Made by a program: the position numbers and the translations under genes. Below are positions 1 to 8,280 of a stretch of 64,000 nt of DNA, piece after piece. This DNA comes from Bin87 sp963665395 (lineage in GTDB: Bacteria > Chloroflexota > Dehalococcoidia > Lucifugimonadales > UBA3495), in assembly GCA_963665395.2 (NCBI GenBank), contig OY762251.1:3596001-3660000 (forward strand), given 5' to 3'. The notes beneath the pieces were generated by a model. That model saw only the letters and a list, made by a program, of their open reading frames with translations, had not been told where the DNA came from and did no database searches. Each line of letters opens with the position of its first letter. Within the stretch, counting starts at the first letter, position 1.

Positions 1-602
1 CCCCAACTCCCCGAACGCACCCGCCTCTTCCGCCGGCTGGAAGCCAAGTCCTGCTGAACCGGCTACTTCCTGGCCCCGCCGACTCTGTTGGGAGTGGCCG
101 ACAGTTACGGCATCGAACTGGGCCATCCGGTGCGGGCGGGACGCCGCATCCACCAGGTGGGCAAGAAAGGCAAGTCCAATCATCGCTGGATACTGGGGGG
201 CAAACTTTGCATCGTCCTGAACCACCTGGGGCTGATTGTCGATTGGGACTGCGCCACCGCCAATGTCCATGACCAGCGGTTCCTGCCTTTGCTGTCCGGT
301 TATGACGGTCAAATGATCATCCTGACCGACACCGGCTTCCCTCGGGCCAAAGGCGACCCGGACAACGTCAAGATCTGCAAGCGTGGCCAGTGGAACGTGT
401 CCGCCGGAGGCGGATGGAAACCATTTTCTCCATGATGACTACGGTGTGGGGCAGCAAAACCATGAGGCATAACACTTGGCGTGGGTTTGAGGCCCATTTG
501 AGCTACCTCATGGCCGCCTTCAACATCCTGGTGCAGTGGAACGGCATGGAACCCGACCAAAATGGCTGCGTCCACCGCTCTATCGCTCAATTCACCCTCT
601 GA
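1..602 (+). pseudogene. IS982-like DDE transposase remnant, 5'-truncated by the window edge
   Basis: The reading frame from base 1 hits an in-frame TGA at 55-57, continues as a DDE-transposase-like segment (DSYGIELGHPVRAGRR near the start, then WDCATANVHDQRFLPLL) and ends at 433. The C-terminal part (METIFSMMTTVW) continues in another frame up to 602. The junction near 395 reads as though four bases of a short repeat (aacgaacg) were lost. The DSxxI and HDQRFL signatures resemble the IS982 / DDE_Tnp_1_3 group, though the exact IS family is uncertain. One stop plus one frameshift make it inactive. It abuts an intact IS630 element. Confidence 0.7.
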
Positions 603-608
603 CACTAA

Positions 609-1780
609 CTAGTGTCCTGTAACCGAAGTAAGTAGAAAAAGCATGAGCGATGGGGTATCCTCCGGGTGAGCAGCCCAGATGGAGGACGACCATGGCCATA
701 GGACGCCCGATGCCACCATTGATTTTGGACGACACGGAACGGGAAACCCTGGAGCGGTGGGTCCGTCGTCCGAAGACGGCGCAAGCTTTGGCGCTGCGGG
801 CCCGGATGATTTTGGCCTGCGCGGCGGGCCGGAGCAACACCGCGGTGGCGGCCGACTTGGGAGTATCGGGGGCCACCGTAGGCAAGTGGCGGTCACGGTT
901 TGTGGAGCGGAGACTGGACGGGCTGTCGGACGAAGCTCGCATCGGTCGCCCCCGGTCGATCACCGATGACGACGTGGAGCGGGTGATTACGTTGACGCTG
1001 GAGACCACGCCCCGGGACGCTACCCACTGGAGCACCCGGGCCATGGCCCAACGCTGCGGCCTGAGCCACAATACCGTCAGCCGCATCTGGCGCGCCTTCG
1101 GATTGCAGCCTCACCGCACTGAAGTCTTCAAGTTGTCGTCGGACCCCTTTTTCATTGAGAAGGTGCGCGATATCGTGGGTCTGTACCAGGACCCGCCGGA
1201 CCGGGCCCTGGTACTGTGCGTGGACGAGAAGTCTCAAATCCAGGTGCTGGATCGCACCCGTCCGCTGTTGCCCCTGCGTCCGGGACAGGTGGAACGACGC
1301 ACCCATGATTACCTGCGCCACGGCACGGTGTCCCTCTTTGCCGCTTTGGATACCCAGAGCGGCAAGGTCATTGGCCGCTGCCACCAACGCCACCGGTCGG
1401 TGGAGTTTCGCAAGTTCCTCGATACCATCGAGGCGGAAGTGCCCCCTGACTTGGACGTCCACCTGATCATGGACAACTACGCCACCCACAAGACGGCGTT
1501 GATCCGCAATTGGCTGGCCAAACGGCCCCGTTTCCACTTGCACTTCACCCCGACCAGCGCGTCCTGGCTGAACCTGGTGGAACGATGGTTTGCGTTGCTG
1601 ACGGAGAAGCAGTTGCGTCGCGGAGTGCACCAGAGCAGCGGCGAGCTCGAAGCCGCCATCTACCGCTACCTGGACATCACCAACGAAGACCCCAAGCCCT
1701 TTGTCTGGACGAAGACTGCTGACCAGATCCTGGCCAACGTCGCGCACTTTTGCCAGCGAACTTTGAATACAGGACACTAG
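609..1780 (+). mobile_element. Intact IS630-family insertion sequence
   Basis: The ends are perfect 12-bp inverted repeats, CTAGTGTCCTGT at 609-620 and ACAGGACACTAG at 1769-1780. Both contain the TA dinucleotide that IS630/Tc1-mariner-type elements duplicate on insertion. One full-length transposase fills the element and its TAG stop lies inside the right end. Nothing visible is broken, so it could be active. Confidence 0.88.
692..1780 (+). CDS. IS630-family transposase
   Basis: A 362-residue DDE transposase. The start at 692 is chosen because GGAGGACGACC lies directly upstream; a longer frame from 650 has no better site. The N-terminal third has two helix-turn-helix blocks (SNTAVAADLGVSGATVGKWR and AMAQRCGLSHNTVSRIWRAF). 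The catalytic residues are D178 (CVDEKSQ), D261 (IMDNYATHK) and E297 (LNLVERWF), a DD35E spacing that fits IS630 enzymes. It cuts and rejoins the element ends at TA targets. Frame and catalytic triad are complete. Confidence 0.93.
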   Translation: MAIGRPMPPLILDDTERETLERWVRRPKTAQALALRARMILACAAGRSNTAVAADLGVSGATVGKWRSRFVERRLDGLSDEARIGRPRSITDDDVERVITLTLETTPRDATHWSTRAMAQRCGLSHNTVSRIWRAFGLQPHRTEVFKLSSDPFFIEKVRDIVGLYQDPPDRALVLCVDEKSQIQVLDRTRPLLPLRPGQVERRTHDYLRHGTVSLFAALDTQSGKVIGRCHQRHRSVEFRKFLDTIEAEVPPDLDVHLIMDNYATHKTALIRNWLAKRPRFHLHFTPTSASWLNLVERWFALLTEKQLRRGVHQSSGELEAAIYRYLDITNEDPKPFVWTKTADQILANVAHFCQRTLNTGH

Positions 1781-1792
1781 CACCAACGGTTC

Positions 1793-2965
1793 CTAAACTG
1801 AAGCCAAGGTGAAATCTACATGGCCAATGCGAAGCGGGTGGACTTGGGCGTTGCTGGTGATTTCCTCCGCGCGAGCCTGAAGCTCGGTGCGGCAACGGCG
1901 TTTGACTTCTTCCTGGCGGTGGGTCAAGTTGGTGAAAAAGCCGCCCACCTTCTCACGCACGGCAGCTTTGGTTCCCAGGCAGAGATTAGCGGTGACTTCC
2001 TGGCGCGCCCAGCCCCAGATGGCTTCATCGGCGTTGAAGTCTGGACTGTAGGCGGGCAAATTTACCAGGCGCAGGTTCAGGCCGGGCGTGGTCAGATAAG
2101 CCCGGATCGCGTCGCCCCGATGGGCCGGGGCGTTGTCCCAGATCACCGTCAGCGGTTCGGCGTGTTGCGCCCGTCCGCCAATGGCGGACCGCAGGAAGTC
2201 GGCAGAGGTGGTCCGCCTGTGGCGGATTGCCCTCCAGTTCCATCACCTCCACCTCGCCGGTTTCCAGACACACCGCCGAGTAGTAGCTGACTTTCTCACC
2301 CCGGCGCGGGCTGGTGGAGTCCACCAACGCCGGTTCTCCCTTCAGCGCCCACTTCCCCCGCAAATCGGCATCCGCCTGAAAGTGGGCCTCGTCGACGAAG
2401 AATATCTTGCCTCCTGTCCGTCGCGCCGTCGCCGTCAGCGCCCCATACTCCCTCACGAACGTTTCCCGACGCGCCGGGTCCGCTTTCACCAACCGCTTCC
2501 GGGGACGCTTCAGCACAAACCCCAACCGATGCAGGTAGTTCAGATCCGCCTGCGGCGGACTCCGGCTCAGTGGCAACCCAAAGCGCTGCTCCACAAACTG
2601 CCGCACCGCCTGCCAGTTCCAGTTGGACACTCTGATGCCCGCCTGCGACGGCAATTCCTGCACCGCTGCCTTCAACTCCCCGCGTTGCTCCACGTCCAAC
2701 GCGGGGGGGAACCACCTGTTTGTTCGAAAACCAGCGCCTTGGGTCCGCCCTCGGCGAAAGCCTTGACCCATTGGCCTATGGTGTGGGCATCCCGTTCCAA
2801 GGCTCGACCCACCGCCGCCGCTGTCCATCCCTGGGCCAATAGCCACACCGCGTGCCATCGTTCCCGTTCCCGTGGCGACGGCGCTCGGTACATCCGTCGC
2901 CTTACTTCAGCCTCGTCTCCGCCTGCGGCGGACCACTGCTCCAGCAACCCACCCATCTCCTGCAT
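1793..2965 (-). pseudogene. IS630-family transposase with two frameshifts
   Basis: Three overlapping frames join into one transposase. The N-terminal HTH part (RERERWHAVWLLAQG, from 2965) runs to about 2705. The central part (GKIFFVDEAHFQADADLRGKW) follows to about 2220, and the C-terminal part (VIWDNAPAHRGD, then LPAYSPDFNADEAIWGWAR) runs to 1793. The first shift lies at a run of seven G at 2703-2709 and the second near 2215-2225. The D (FVDEAH), D (IWDNAPAH) and E (NADEAIW) catalytic residues are all still legible across the frames, so decay is recent. A sequencing error at the G run is possible for the first shift but not obviously for the second. Confidence 0.85.
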
Positions 2966-3057
2966 ACCCTACTTCCCCCTCAGATCTCCAAACGACCGTC
3001 CACTTTGCCCCTAATTCTACCCAACACCAATGCGGGTTTCACCTTGGATTCGGTTTA
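1794..3057 (-). mobile_element. Second IS630-family element, decayed
   Basis: Imperfect inverted repeats bound the element: TAAACTGAAGCCAAGGTGAA from 1794 on the left, and on the right (read inward from 3057) TAAACCGAATCCAAGGTGAA, with further scattered matches beyond. TA lies at each outer edge. It begins only 13 bp after the preceding IS630 element. The transposase on the minus strand is broken by two frameshifts, so the element is probably immobile unless helped in trans. Confidence 0.82.
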
Positions 3058-3105
3058 ACCGCTGACTAGCCGCCATACTTCACCAACAGCAGCCCAGGAG
3101 ATGCC

Positions 3106-4065
3106 ATGAACGCCTACGTCATCAAACGCTTCATGCTGTTCATACCGACGCTGCTGCTGGTCACCATCATGGTGTTCGCACTGATGCGGTTGGTGCCGGG
3201 AGACCCGGCCTTCCTCCTGCTCGCGGGGTTCGAGGGCGACGGCCAGTTTTCCCAGCAGCAATTGGACGAACTGCGGGCCAAGCTGGGAACCGACCGGCCC
3301 CTGGCGATCCAATACCTGGACTGGATCTGGGGCATGGCGCGCTGGGATTTCGGCACGTCAATGTACTTCGACACGCCGATCTCCGAGGACATCAGCGCCA
3401 AACTGCCCATCACCCTGGAGTTATCGGCGTTCGCCTTGTTGCTGGCATTCTTGGTGGCCGTGTCGCTGGGAGTGATTTCCGCGGTAAGGCAGGACACCAT
3501 CGCGGACTACGCATCGCGCATCATCGCCATCGCCGGCGTGGCCATGCCGACTTTCTGGATCGGCATTCTGGTGGTGTATTTCCTGGTTACCTGGTTCGAC
3601 TGGCTGCCGCCGCTAGGTTACGCCAACCTGTGGCAAGACCCGTGGACCAACGTCCAGCAGATGTTCTTCCCGGCGATTGCGCTGGGTTTCTACAACATGG
3701 CGCTCATCGCCCGCGTAACGCGGTCTTCTATGCTGGAGGTGTTTCGGGAGGACTACATCCGCACCGCCCGCTCCAAGGGATTACGAGAGCGGGCCGTCAT
3801 CATCCGCCACGCGCTGAAAAACGCCTTTCTGCCCATCATCACCATTTCGGGATGGCAGGTGGGACGGTTGATCGCCGGCACGGTGGTGATTGAAACCATC
3901 TTCCTGGTGCCGGGCATGGGCCGCCTGCTGGTGGACAGCATCCTGCACCGGGACTACACGATGATCCAGAGCATCGTCATGGTAATTGCGTTCATGGTGC
4001 TGGCGTTGAATCTCATCGTTGACCTGCTCTACGCATGGCTCGACCCGCGCATCCGCTACGAGTAG
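3106..4065 (+). CDS. Dipeptide/oligopeptide ABC transporter permease, DppB type
   Basis: A 319-residue inner-membrane permease with the DppB/OppB layout: an N-terminal membrane anchor (FMLFIPTLLLVTIMVFALMR), the LVPGDPA motif, and five further membrane segments. The cytoplasmic EAA loop (EDYIRTARSKGLRERAVIIR) would contact the ATPases. The start follows CCAGGAGATGCC. A DppC partner follows 51 bp downstream. No substrate-binding protein gene lies upstream; an IS pile ends about 50 bp before this gene, where the other two cassettes in the window have theirs. Substrate is not predictable beyond peptide, nickel or opine class. Confidence 0.93.
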   Translation: MNAYVIKRFMLFIPTLLLVTIMVFALMRLVPGDPAFLLLAGFEGDGQFSQQQLDELRAKLGTDRPLAIQYLDWIWGMARWDFGTSMYFDTPISEDISAKLPITLELSAFALLLAFLVAVSLGVISAVRQDTIADYASRIIAIAGVAMPTFWIGILVVYFLVTWFDWLPPLGYANLWQDPWTNVQQMFFPAIALGFYNMALIARVTRSSMLEVFREDYIRTARSKGLRERAVIIRHALKNAFLPIITISGWQVGRLIAGTVVIETIFLVPGMGRLLVDSILHRDYTMIQSIVMVIAFMVLALNLIVDLLYAWLDPRIRYE

Positions 4066-4116
4066 TCCCGCCCAACTTTCGCCTCCGTACCGGCAGCGCT
4101 TCCGAGGACAAGCAAC

Positions 4117-5100
4117 ATGGCCCAACAGCAAACCAGCGACGCCCTGGCCCCCACCGAATCTCTTGAGGCAGGGATGCGCCCCAAGCGTAACCTCTGGGAA
4201 AACATCCTCAACTTTGCCCAGCGCAAACCCCTGGGGGCCTTTGGCGCCGTGGTGGTAATTTTGCTGGTAATCGTGGCGATCCTCGCGCCGATAGTGGCCA
4301 CCGATGATCCCAGGCTGACCAACGCGGCGTATCGCTTCAACCTGCCCAACGCCGACACATGGCTGGGCGGCGACCAGATTGGCCGCGACGTGTACAGCCG
4401 ATTGGTGTACGGCACCCGCATCTCCCTGGTGGTGGGCCTGTTGAGCGTGTTCTTCGGCATAACCATCGGCGCGTTCATCGGCATCGTCAGCGGCTACTTC
4501 GGCGGCATCACTGACCTGGTCATCCAAAGGATCATGGACGCCATGATGTCCTTCCCCGCCCTTATCCTGGCATTAGCGATCATGGCGATCCTGGGCGCGT
4601 CGGTAACCAACGTGGTGATTGCATTGAGCGCGGTTTTCATACCCGGCGCGGCCCGCACCATCCGCTCCCAGGCCCTCAGCATCAAAGAGGTGGACTACGT
4701 GCTGGCGGCTCGCGCCGTGGGCGCCGGGGACTGGCGCATCATCCTGCGGCACATGGCGCCCAACTGCGCGGCGACGTTCATCGTCCTGGCGAGCATATCG
4801 CTGGGCTGGGCAATTGTGGTGGAAGCGTCCTTGTCTTTCCTCGGTGTGGGGATTCCGCCGGACGTGCCATCCTGGGGCGGAATGCTCAACGGGGTAGCGC
4901 AGAACTCCCTGGACGGCGCCCCTTGGCTGGGGGTGTTCCCCGGCTTGGCCATCGCCATCACGGTGTTCGCGGTGAACCTGCTGGGCGACGCGCTGCGCGA
5001 CGTTCTGGACCCGCGGATGCGGGGGGGGCGAACTAGACGAGCGGAACAGGTACGCCCCCTCACCCCAGCCCTCTCCCCTCGTGGGAGAGGGCTGGGGTGA
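4117..5100 (+). CDS. Dipeptide/oligopeptide ABC transporter permease, DppC type
   Basis: A 327-residue partner of the upstream DppB. A cytoplasmic N-terminal region (about 45 residues) precedes the first membrane segment, as is usual for DppC. The EAA loop is DYVLAARAVGAGDWRIILRH, and the conserved FLGVGIPPDVPSWGGML block is near residue 245. The family normally ends at DPRMRGG; here about 25 extra residues follow, the last of them (PLTPALSPRGRG) encoded by a perfect hairpin repeat. The natural stop seems to have been lost so that the frame runs into the hairpin. Function is probably unaffected because the core is complete. Confidence 0.92.
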   Translation: MAQQQTSDALAPTESLEAGMRPKRNLWENILNFAQRKPLGAFGAVVVILLVIVAILAPIVATDDPRLTNAAYRFNLPNADTWLGGDQIGRDVYSRLVYGTRISLVVGLLSVFFGITIGAFIGIVSGYFGGITDLVIQRIMDAMMSFPALILALAIMAILGASVTNVVIALSAVFIPGAARTIRSQALSIKEVDYVLAARAVGAGDWRIILRHMAPNCAATFIVLASISLGWAIVVEASLSFLGVGIPPDVPSWGGMLNGVAQNSLDGAPWLGVFPGLAIAITVFAVNLLGDALRDVLDPRMRGGRTRRAEQVRPLTPALSPRGRGLG

Positions 5101-5102
5101 GG
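5058..5102. terminator. Perfect 20-bp hairpin between convergent genes
   Basis: The arms 5058-5077 and 5083-5102 are perfect reverse complements (CCTCACCCCAGCCCTCTCCC on the left) around a 5-base loop. The hairpin sits at the junction of the plus-strand permease operon and the minus-strand gene ending at 5106, so it could stop transcription from both sides. No T run follows. The sequence type (translating as LTPALSPRGRG) is a dispersed repeat known from many bacterial genomes. Confidence 0.6.
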
Positions 5103-5105
5103 CGC

Positions 5106-5471
5106 CTAACTTTCCGGGTAGGTGAGCTTCATCAGGACGTGGCGGCGGTTCTTGGTGTGGGGACGGACGTGTTCCGGCCAGCGGCCGGCGTCCACCGCTT
5201 CGGCCCACTCCGGGCTGGTGAGCACGTCGGGGCTTTCCAGCTGATAGACGGCGTGGTGCTTCTGCATACCGGGTATCTCGATTTCCTGCACCTGGCCGCC
5301 CATGGCCATGACGAGCCGCTGGGTTTCGTAGCGGGTTACGCCGACGACGCCGGGAGTCCGGTTCAGCAGCGGGCAGTGCTCGGTGTTGTACACGTCGTTG
5401 AAGAGGGGTTCGTGTTCCGGGTCGATGTCCATGCTGGCGATGAACAGGTACTTTGAGGTGAGTTCGGCCAT
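5106..5471 (-). CDS. Small dimeric alpha/beta-barrel-like protein of unknown function
   Basis: A 121-residue protein; the start MAELTSKYLF at 5471 follows GGAGGTATCACC, which rules out the longer frame. Composition and pattern (FIASMDIDPEHEPLFNDVYN at the N-terminus, later VVGVTRYETQRLV) resemble EthD/NIPSNAP-like ferredoxin-fold proteins that form dimers and often serve small-molecule catabolism. No catalytic residue can be assigned. It is convergent with the upstream transporter operon and followed on its own strand only by the hairpin. Confidence 0.75.
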   Translation of the reverse strand: MAELTSKYLFIASMDIDPEHEPLFNDVYNTEHCPLLNRTPGVVGVTRYETQRLVMAMGGQVQEIEIPGMQKHHAVYQLESPDVLTSPEWAEAVDAGRWPEHVRPHTKNRRHVLMKLTYPES

Positions 5472-5524
5472 GGTGATACCTCCGGGTGAGACGGGTATTG
5501 ACATGGATGGACGGGATTTTCGGA

Positions 5525-6148
5525 TTAATGGGATTGATGCAGCATTTGGGCGGCGACTGTCCAATCGGAACGGGCCGCCGGCATATCGCCCAGGTTGGAG
5601 TAAGCCTTGCCTCGCGCTACGTAGGCTTCGGTGTAGTGTTCGTTCAGCGAGATGGCGACAGTGAAGTCAGCGACGGCCAGCCCATCATGTCCGCCGTCGC
5701 GCCGGGCGAGGCCGCGCCAGTAGCAGGCCGCCGGGTTGTCGGGAGTGCGGTTGATGGCCTCGGTCAAATCGGCGACGGCGGCGTCAAAAAGAGCCAGCTT
5801 GTAGCGGGCCTGCCCCCGAACTTGCCAGGCCAGGGCCGGCCGGGCGTCCAGCTCCAGGGCGCGGGTGCAGTCCGATGCGGCGGCGGGCCAGTCGGATTGC
5901 TGCCAGCGCGCCATGCCCCGGTGCAGCCAGGCGTCGGCGATGCCGGCGTCAAGGCTGATAGCGGCGTCCAGCTCGGCGACGGCGGCCGGCCAGCGGCCCA
6001 GCATGACCAGGGCCTTGCCCCGCAAGAGGCGGACGTCCGCGTTATCCGAGTCAATCAGAAAGGCCAGGTCCAAGTCGGCTAACGCCGCGTCAGGTTGGCC
6101 GGCGGCGAGCAGGGCGGCGGCGCGTTGTAGGTGGCAAAGGATCGACAT
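5525..6148 (-). CDS. TPR-repeat protein
   Basis: A 207-residue protein made almost entirely of about five tetratricopeptide repeats, each with the pattern of small residues at the helix contacts (for example ADAWLHRGMARWQQSDWPAA and AAVAELDAAISLDAGIADAW). It has no signal peptide or membrane segment, so it is likely a cytoplasmic protein-binding scaffold. The start MSILCHLQRA at 6148 is preferred over a longer frame because the extra codons fall in a MITE-like repeat and match nothing. Partner unknown. Confidence 0.8.
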   Translation of the reverse strand: MSILCHLQRAAALLAAGQPDAALADLDLAFLIDSDNADVRLLRGKALVMLGRWPAAVAELDAAISLDAGIADAWLHRGMARWQQSDWPAAASDCTRALELDARPALAWQVRGQARYKLALFDAAVADLTEAINRTPDNPAACYWRGLARRDGGHDGLAVADFTVAISLNEHYTEAYVARGKAYSNLGDMPAARSDWTVAAQMLHQSH

Positions 6149-6156
6149 GGATGGAC

Positions 6157-6329
6157 CAGGGCTATCGCATATGAATGTTTCCGGGCAGATAGTATTACGA
6201 AACCTTAATCGGCACGGCAAATTTTTGACCTGTCTGCTGTGTCGCAAGGGACTTCAGAAAGTTCTCCAGCCCAAAATCGTCCGAAAATCAAGCGTTGCGG
6301 CCTCGAAAATTTCATATGCGATAGCCCTG
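6157..6329. mobile_element. MITE-like element with 19-bp inverted ends
   Basis: CAGGGCTATCGCATATGAA at 6157-6175 is repeated in perfect inversion at 6311-6329, bounding 173 bp with no coding capacity. A similar end sequence (ATCGCATATGAAAT) recurs near 8157. This fits a miniature inverted-repeat element or a deletion relic of an IS. No target duplication is evident. Confidence 0.5.
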
Positions 6330-6354
6330 ATGGATGGACAGGATTGGGTTGTAA

Positions 6355-6382
6355 GTAGGGGCGAATGATTATTCGCCCCTAC
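6355..6382. repeat. Palindromic dispersed repeat (GTAGGGGCGAAT type), copy 1
   Basis: A 28-bp near-perfect palindrome with GTAGGGGCGAAT facing ATTCGCCCCTAC around GATT. Further copies lie at 23772-23803, 29931-29957, 43517-43541 and 44955-44979. It lies just after the 3' end of the ThDP-enzyme gene and may act as its transcription terminator or mRNA stabiliser. Confidence 0.8.
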
Positions 6383-6415
6383 GTGGTCGGGAGTGGCGGA
6401 AAGCGCCGCAGCCGG

Positions 6416-8062
6416 CTAAAAGGCCCGGCGGTGGGAGTATTCAATCTCCTGGTTGGTGATGAACTCCAGCAGGACGGCGTTGCCGTTCTCGTTTTGCTCC
6501 CGGGCGCGCTGGAACGCCGGGATGATTTCGTCGGGGTCGGTAACGCGCTCGGCGTAGCCGCCCATGGCGCGGCCCATGTCGGCGTAGTTGCCGCCCAGGT
6601 CGCGGGTGTTGTAAAGCTCGTGGGAGCGTTGCATCGCGTTGGTTTCCACGGCCATGGAGGAGTTGTTCAGGACGACGGTGGTGATGGGAACGCCGCTGCG
6701 GACGGCGGTCTCGAAGTCCAGTCCGACCATGCCAAAGGCGGCGTCGCCCATGAAGTTGACGCACATTTTGTCGGGGTCGGCCAGCTTGGCGCCGATGACC
6801 AGGCCCAACCCGGTGCCCAGGCCGTGAGACTTGCCCCAACCCAGGTAGGTGCGGGGGCCGCCGGAGCGGTAGAAGGGGGTTATCTGGTCCCGGGGGCTAC
6901 CCGAGTCGTGGGTGATGATGGCCTCGGCGGCGGGTACGGCCCTCTGGAAGTCGGTGATAACGCGATAGGGGTTGACCGGCGGGCCGCCGGCGGTGGTCTT
7001 GTGGTTCCATTCCGCCAGCCAGGCGTCACGGACGGAAGCGATTTCGCCGGTCACCTCCGCGTTGTCGCGGCGGCTATCACCCACGATTTCGCGGCAGGCT
7101 TCGATCATCTGGCGCAACGCCAGCTTGGCGTCGCCGATGACCGGAAACTGGACGTCGTAGTCCTTGTTGACGTCTCGCGGATCATTGGTGTTCTGGATGA
7201 GGGTTTTGCCCGGCGGCAGGTTCATGGACATACCGTGCTTGGTGAAGCTGGAGCCCACGCCGAAGATGACGTCGGAGCGGCGCATGAAGTGGTACACGGC
7301 GCCGGACATAACGCCGGAACCGCTGCCCAGGGCCAGCGGATGCTGCTCGGGAAAACCGCTCTTGCCCAGCAGGGTGGTCATCACGGGGGCCGACAGCAAT
7401 TCGGCAAGCTCCACCAATTCGTCGGTGGCTTCAGCGTACATGACGCCCTGGCCGGCGTGGACGACCGGGTAAGTGGCGGCGCAGAGGGCGCGGGCCGCGG
7501 CCTCAACATCGTCGGGGTCGGCTTGCGAAGCGGCGCGACGGACGTTGCCGCTCCAGTAGAATGCCTCTTCGGAAACTTCTTCCAGGGCCACGTCGGCGGG
7601 GATTTCCACCATGGACGGGCCGGGACGTCCGGTGTAGAGGGCGCTGACGGCGCGGCGCATCACCTGGCTGGTACTGCCGGACAGGTTCAGACGCTCCAGG
7701 TGCTTAGTGACGCTGGCGAAGCTCTCGATGGAGTCGAACATCGGGAAAACGCCCTGACGCTCGCGGGGATGGCCCAAGGGCAGCAGCAAGATGGGCACCG
7801 AGTCGGAGAAGGAAGTGGCGACGCCGGAGTAGGCGTTCTCGGCGCCGGGGCCGTACTGCATGGCGAAAACGCCCGGCGGCCGGCCGTTGGTGACCCGGCT
7901 GTAGCCGTCGGCGATTCCCACGCCGACGCGCTCCTGGCGGCAGATGATGGGCCGGATGCCGGCGGCGGCGCAGGCCTCAATAACCGGCGTGGTGGGGAAA
8001 CAGGAAAGGTACTTCACGCCTTCCCGTTTCAAAATTTCAGCAATTGCGTCAATGGTTTGCAC
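6416..8062 (-). CDS. Thiamine-diphosphate-dependent enzyme, acetolactate-synthase-like
   Basis: A 548-residue protein with the three-domain layout of the acetolactate synthase / benzoylformate decarboxylase superfamily. The N-terminal pyrimidine-binding domain holds the expected glutamate (RQERVGVGIADGYSR, E about 44). A central Rossmann-like domain follows, and the C-terminal diphosphate domain has GDAAFGMVGLDFETA ending at VVLNN, the Mg/ThDP motif. The start is GTG at 8062 after GAGGTATCACC, the same leader as the small gene at 5471. It could be a 2-oxoacid decarboxylase or carboligase; no biosynthetic partner such as ilvN is adjacent, so a catabolic role is more likely than valine synthesis. 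Confidence 0.88.
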   Translation of the reverse strand: MQTIDAIAEILKREGVKYLSCFPTTPVIEACAAAGIRPIICRQERVGVGIADGYSRVTNGRPPGVFAMQYGPGAENAYSGVATSFSDSVPILLLPLGHPRERQGVFPMFDSIESFASVTKHLERLNLSGSTSQVMRRAVSALYTGRPGPSMVEIPADVALEEVSEEAFYWSGNVRRAASQADPDDVEAAARALCAATYPVVHAGQGVMYAEATDELVELAELLSAPVMTTLLGKSGFPEQHPLALGSGSGVMSGAVYHFMRRSDVIFGVGSSFTKHGMSMNLPPGKTLIQNTNDPRDVNKDYDVQFPVIGDAKLALRQMIEACREIVGDSRRDNAEVTGEIASVRDAWLAEWNHKTTAGGPPVNPYRVITDFQRAVPAAEAIITHDSGSPRDQITPFYRSGGPRTYLGWGKSHGLGTGLGLVIGAKLADPDKMCVNFMGDAAFGMVGLDFETAVRSGVPITTVVLNNSSMAVETNAMQRSHELYNTRDLGGNYADMGRAMGGYAERVTDPDEIIPAFQRAREQNENGNAVLLEFITNQEIEYSHRRAF

Positions 8063-8172
8063 GGTGATACCTCATGGCAATTCGTGTTTGCGGATCCTTG
8101 GACGCCGCAAGTATAACATCGGCGCCAACGCCGGCCGGTCGGAGTTGCGATTTAGATCGCATATGAAATCAC

Positions 8173-8280
8173 TCGACCGTCACTCCGGCTTTCGCCGGAG
8201 TCCAGAAACCGCCGAGTGATTGATTTTCACACCTGGATTCCGGCTTGCGCCAGAATGACGGTGGTTCGGGAATGACGGTG
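8173..8280. repeat. Dispersed inverted repeat (CGTCATTCC...GGAATGACGG type), copy 1
   Basis: CCGTCACTCCGGCTTTCGCCGGAGTCCAG on the left is answered by CTGGATTCCGGCTTGCGCCAGAATGACGGT, followed by a second ATGACGGTGG. Related copies lie at 13021-13130 and 28107-28212. The family is an intergenic palindromic unit without coding capacity. Confidence 0.7.

Noticed and set aside
893..1786. A 297-codon minus-strand frame opposite the IS630 transposase
   Set aside because: Antisense shadow; the plus frame has the DDE triad and HTH blocks.
6365..8116. A 583-codon plus-strand open frame opposite the ThDP enzyme
   Set aside because: Its translation is Val/Gly-rich low-complexity sequence typical of the antisense of a GC-rich gene; the minus-strand frame has clear ThDP motifs and a ribosome-binding site.
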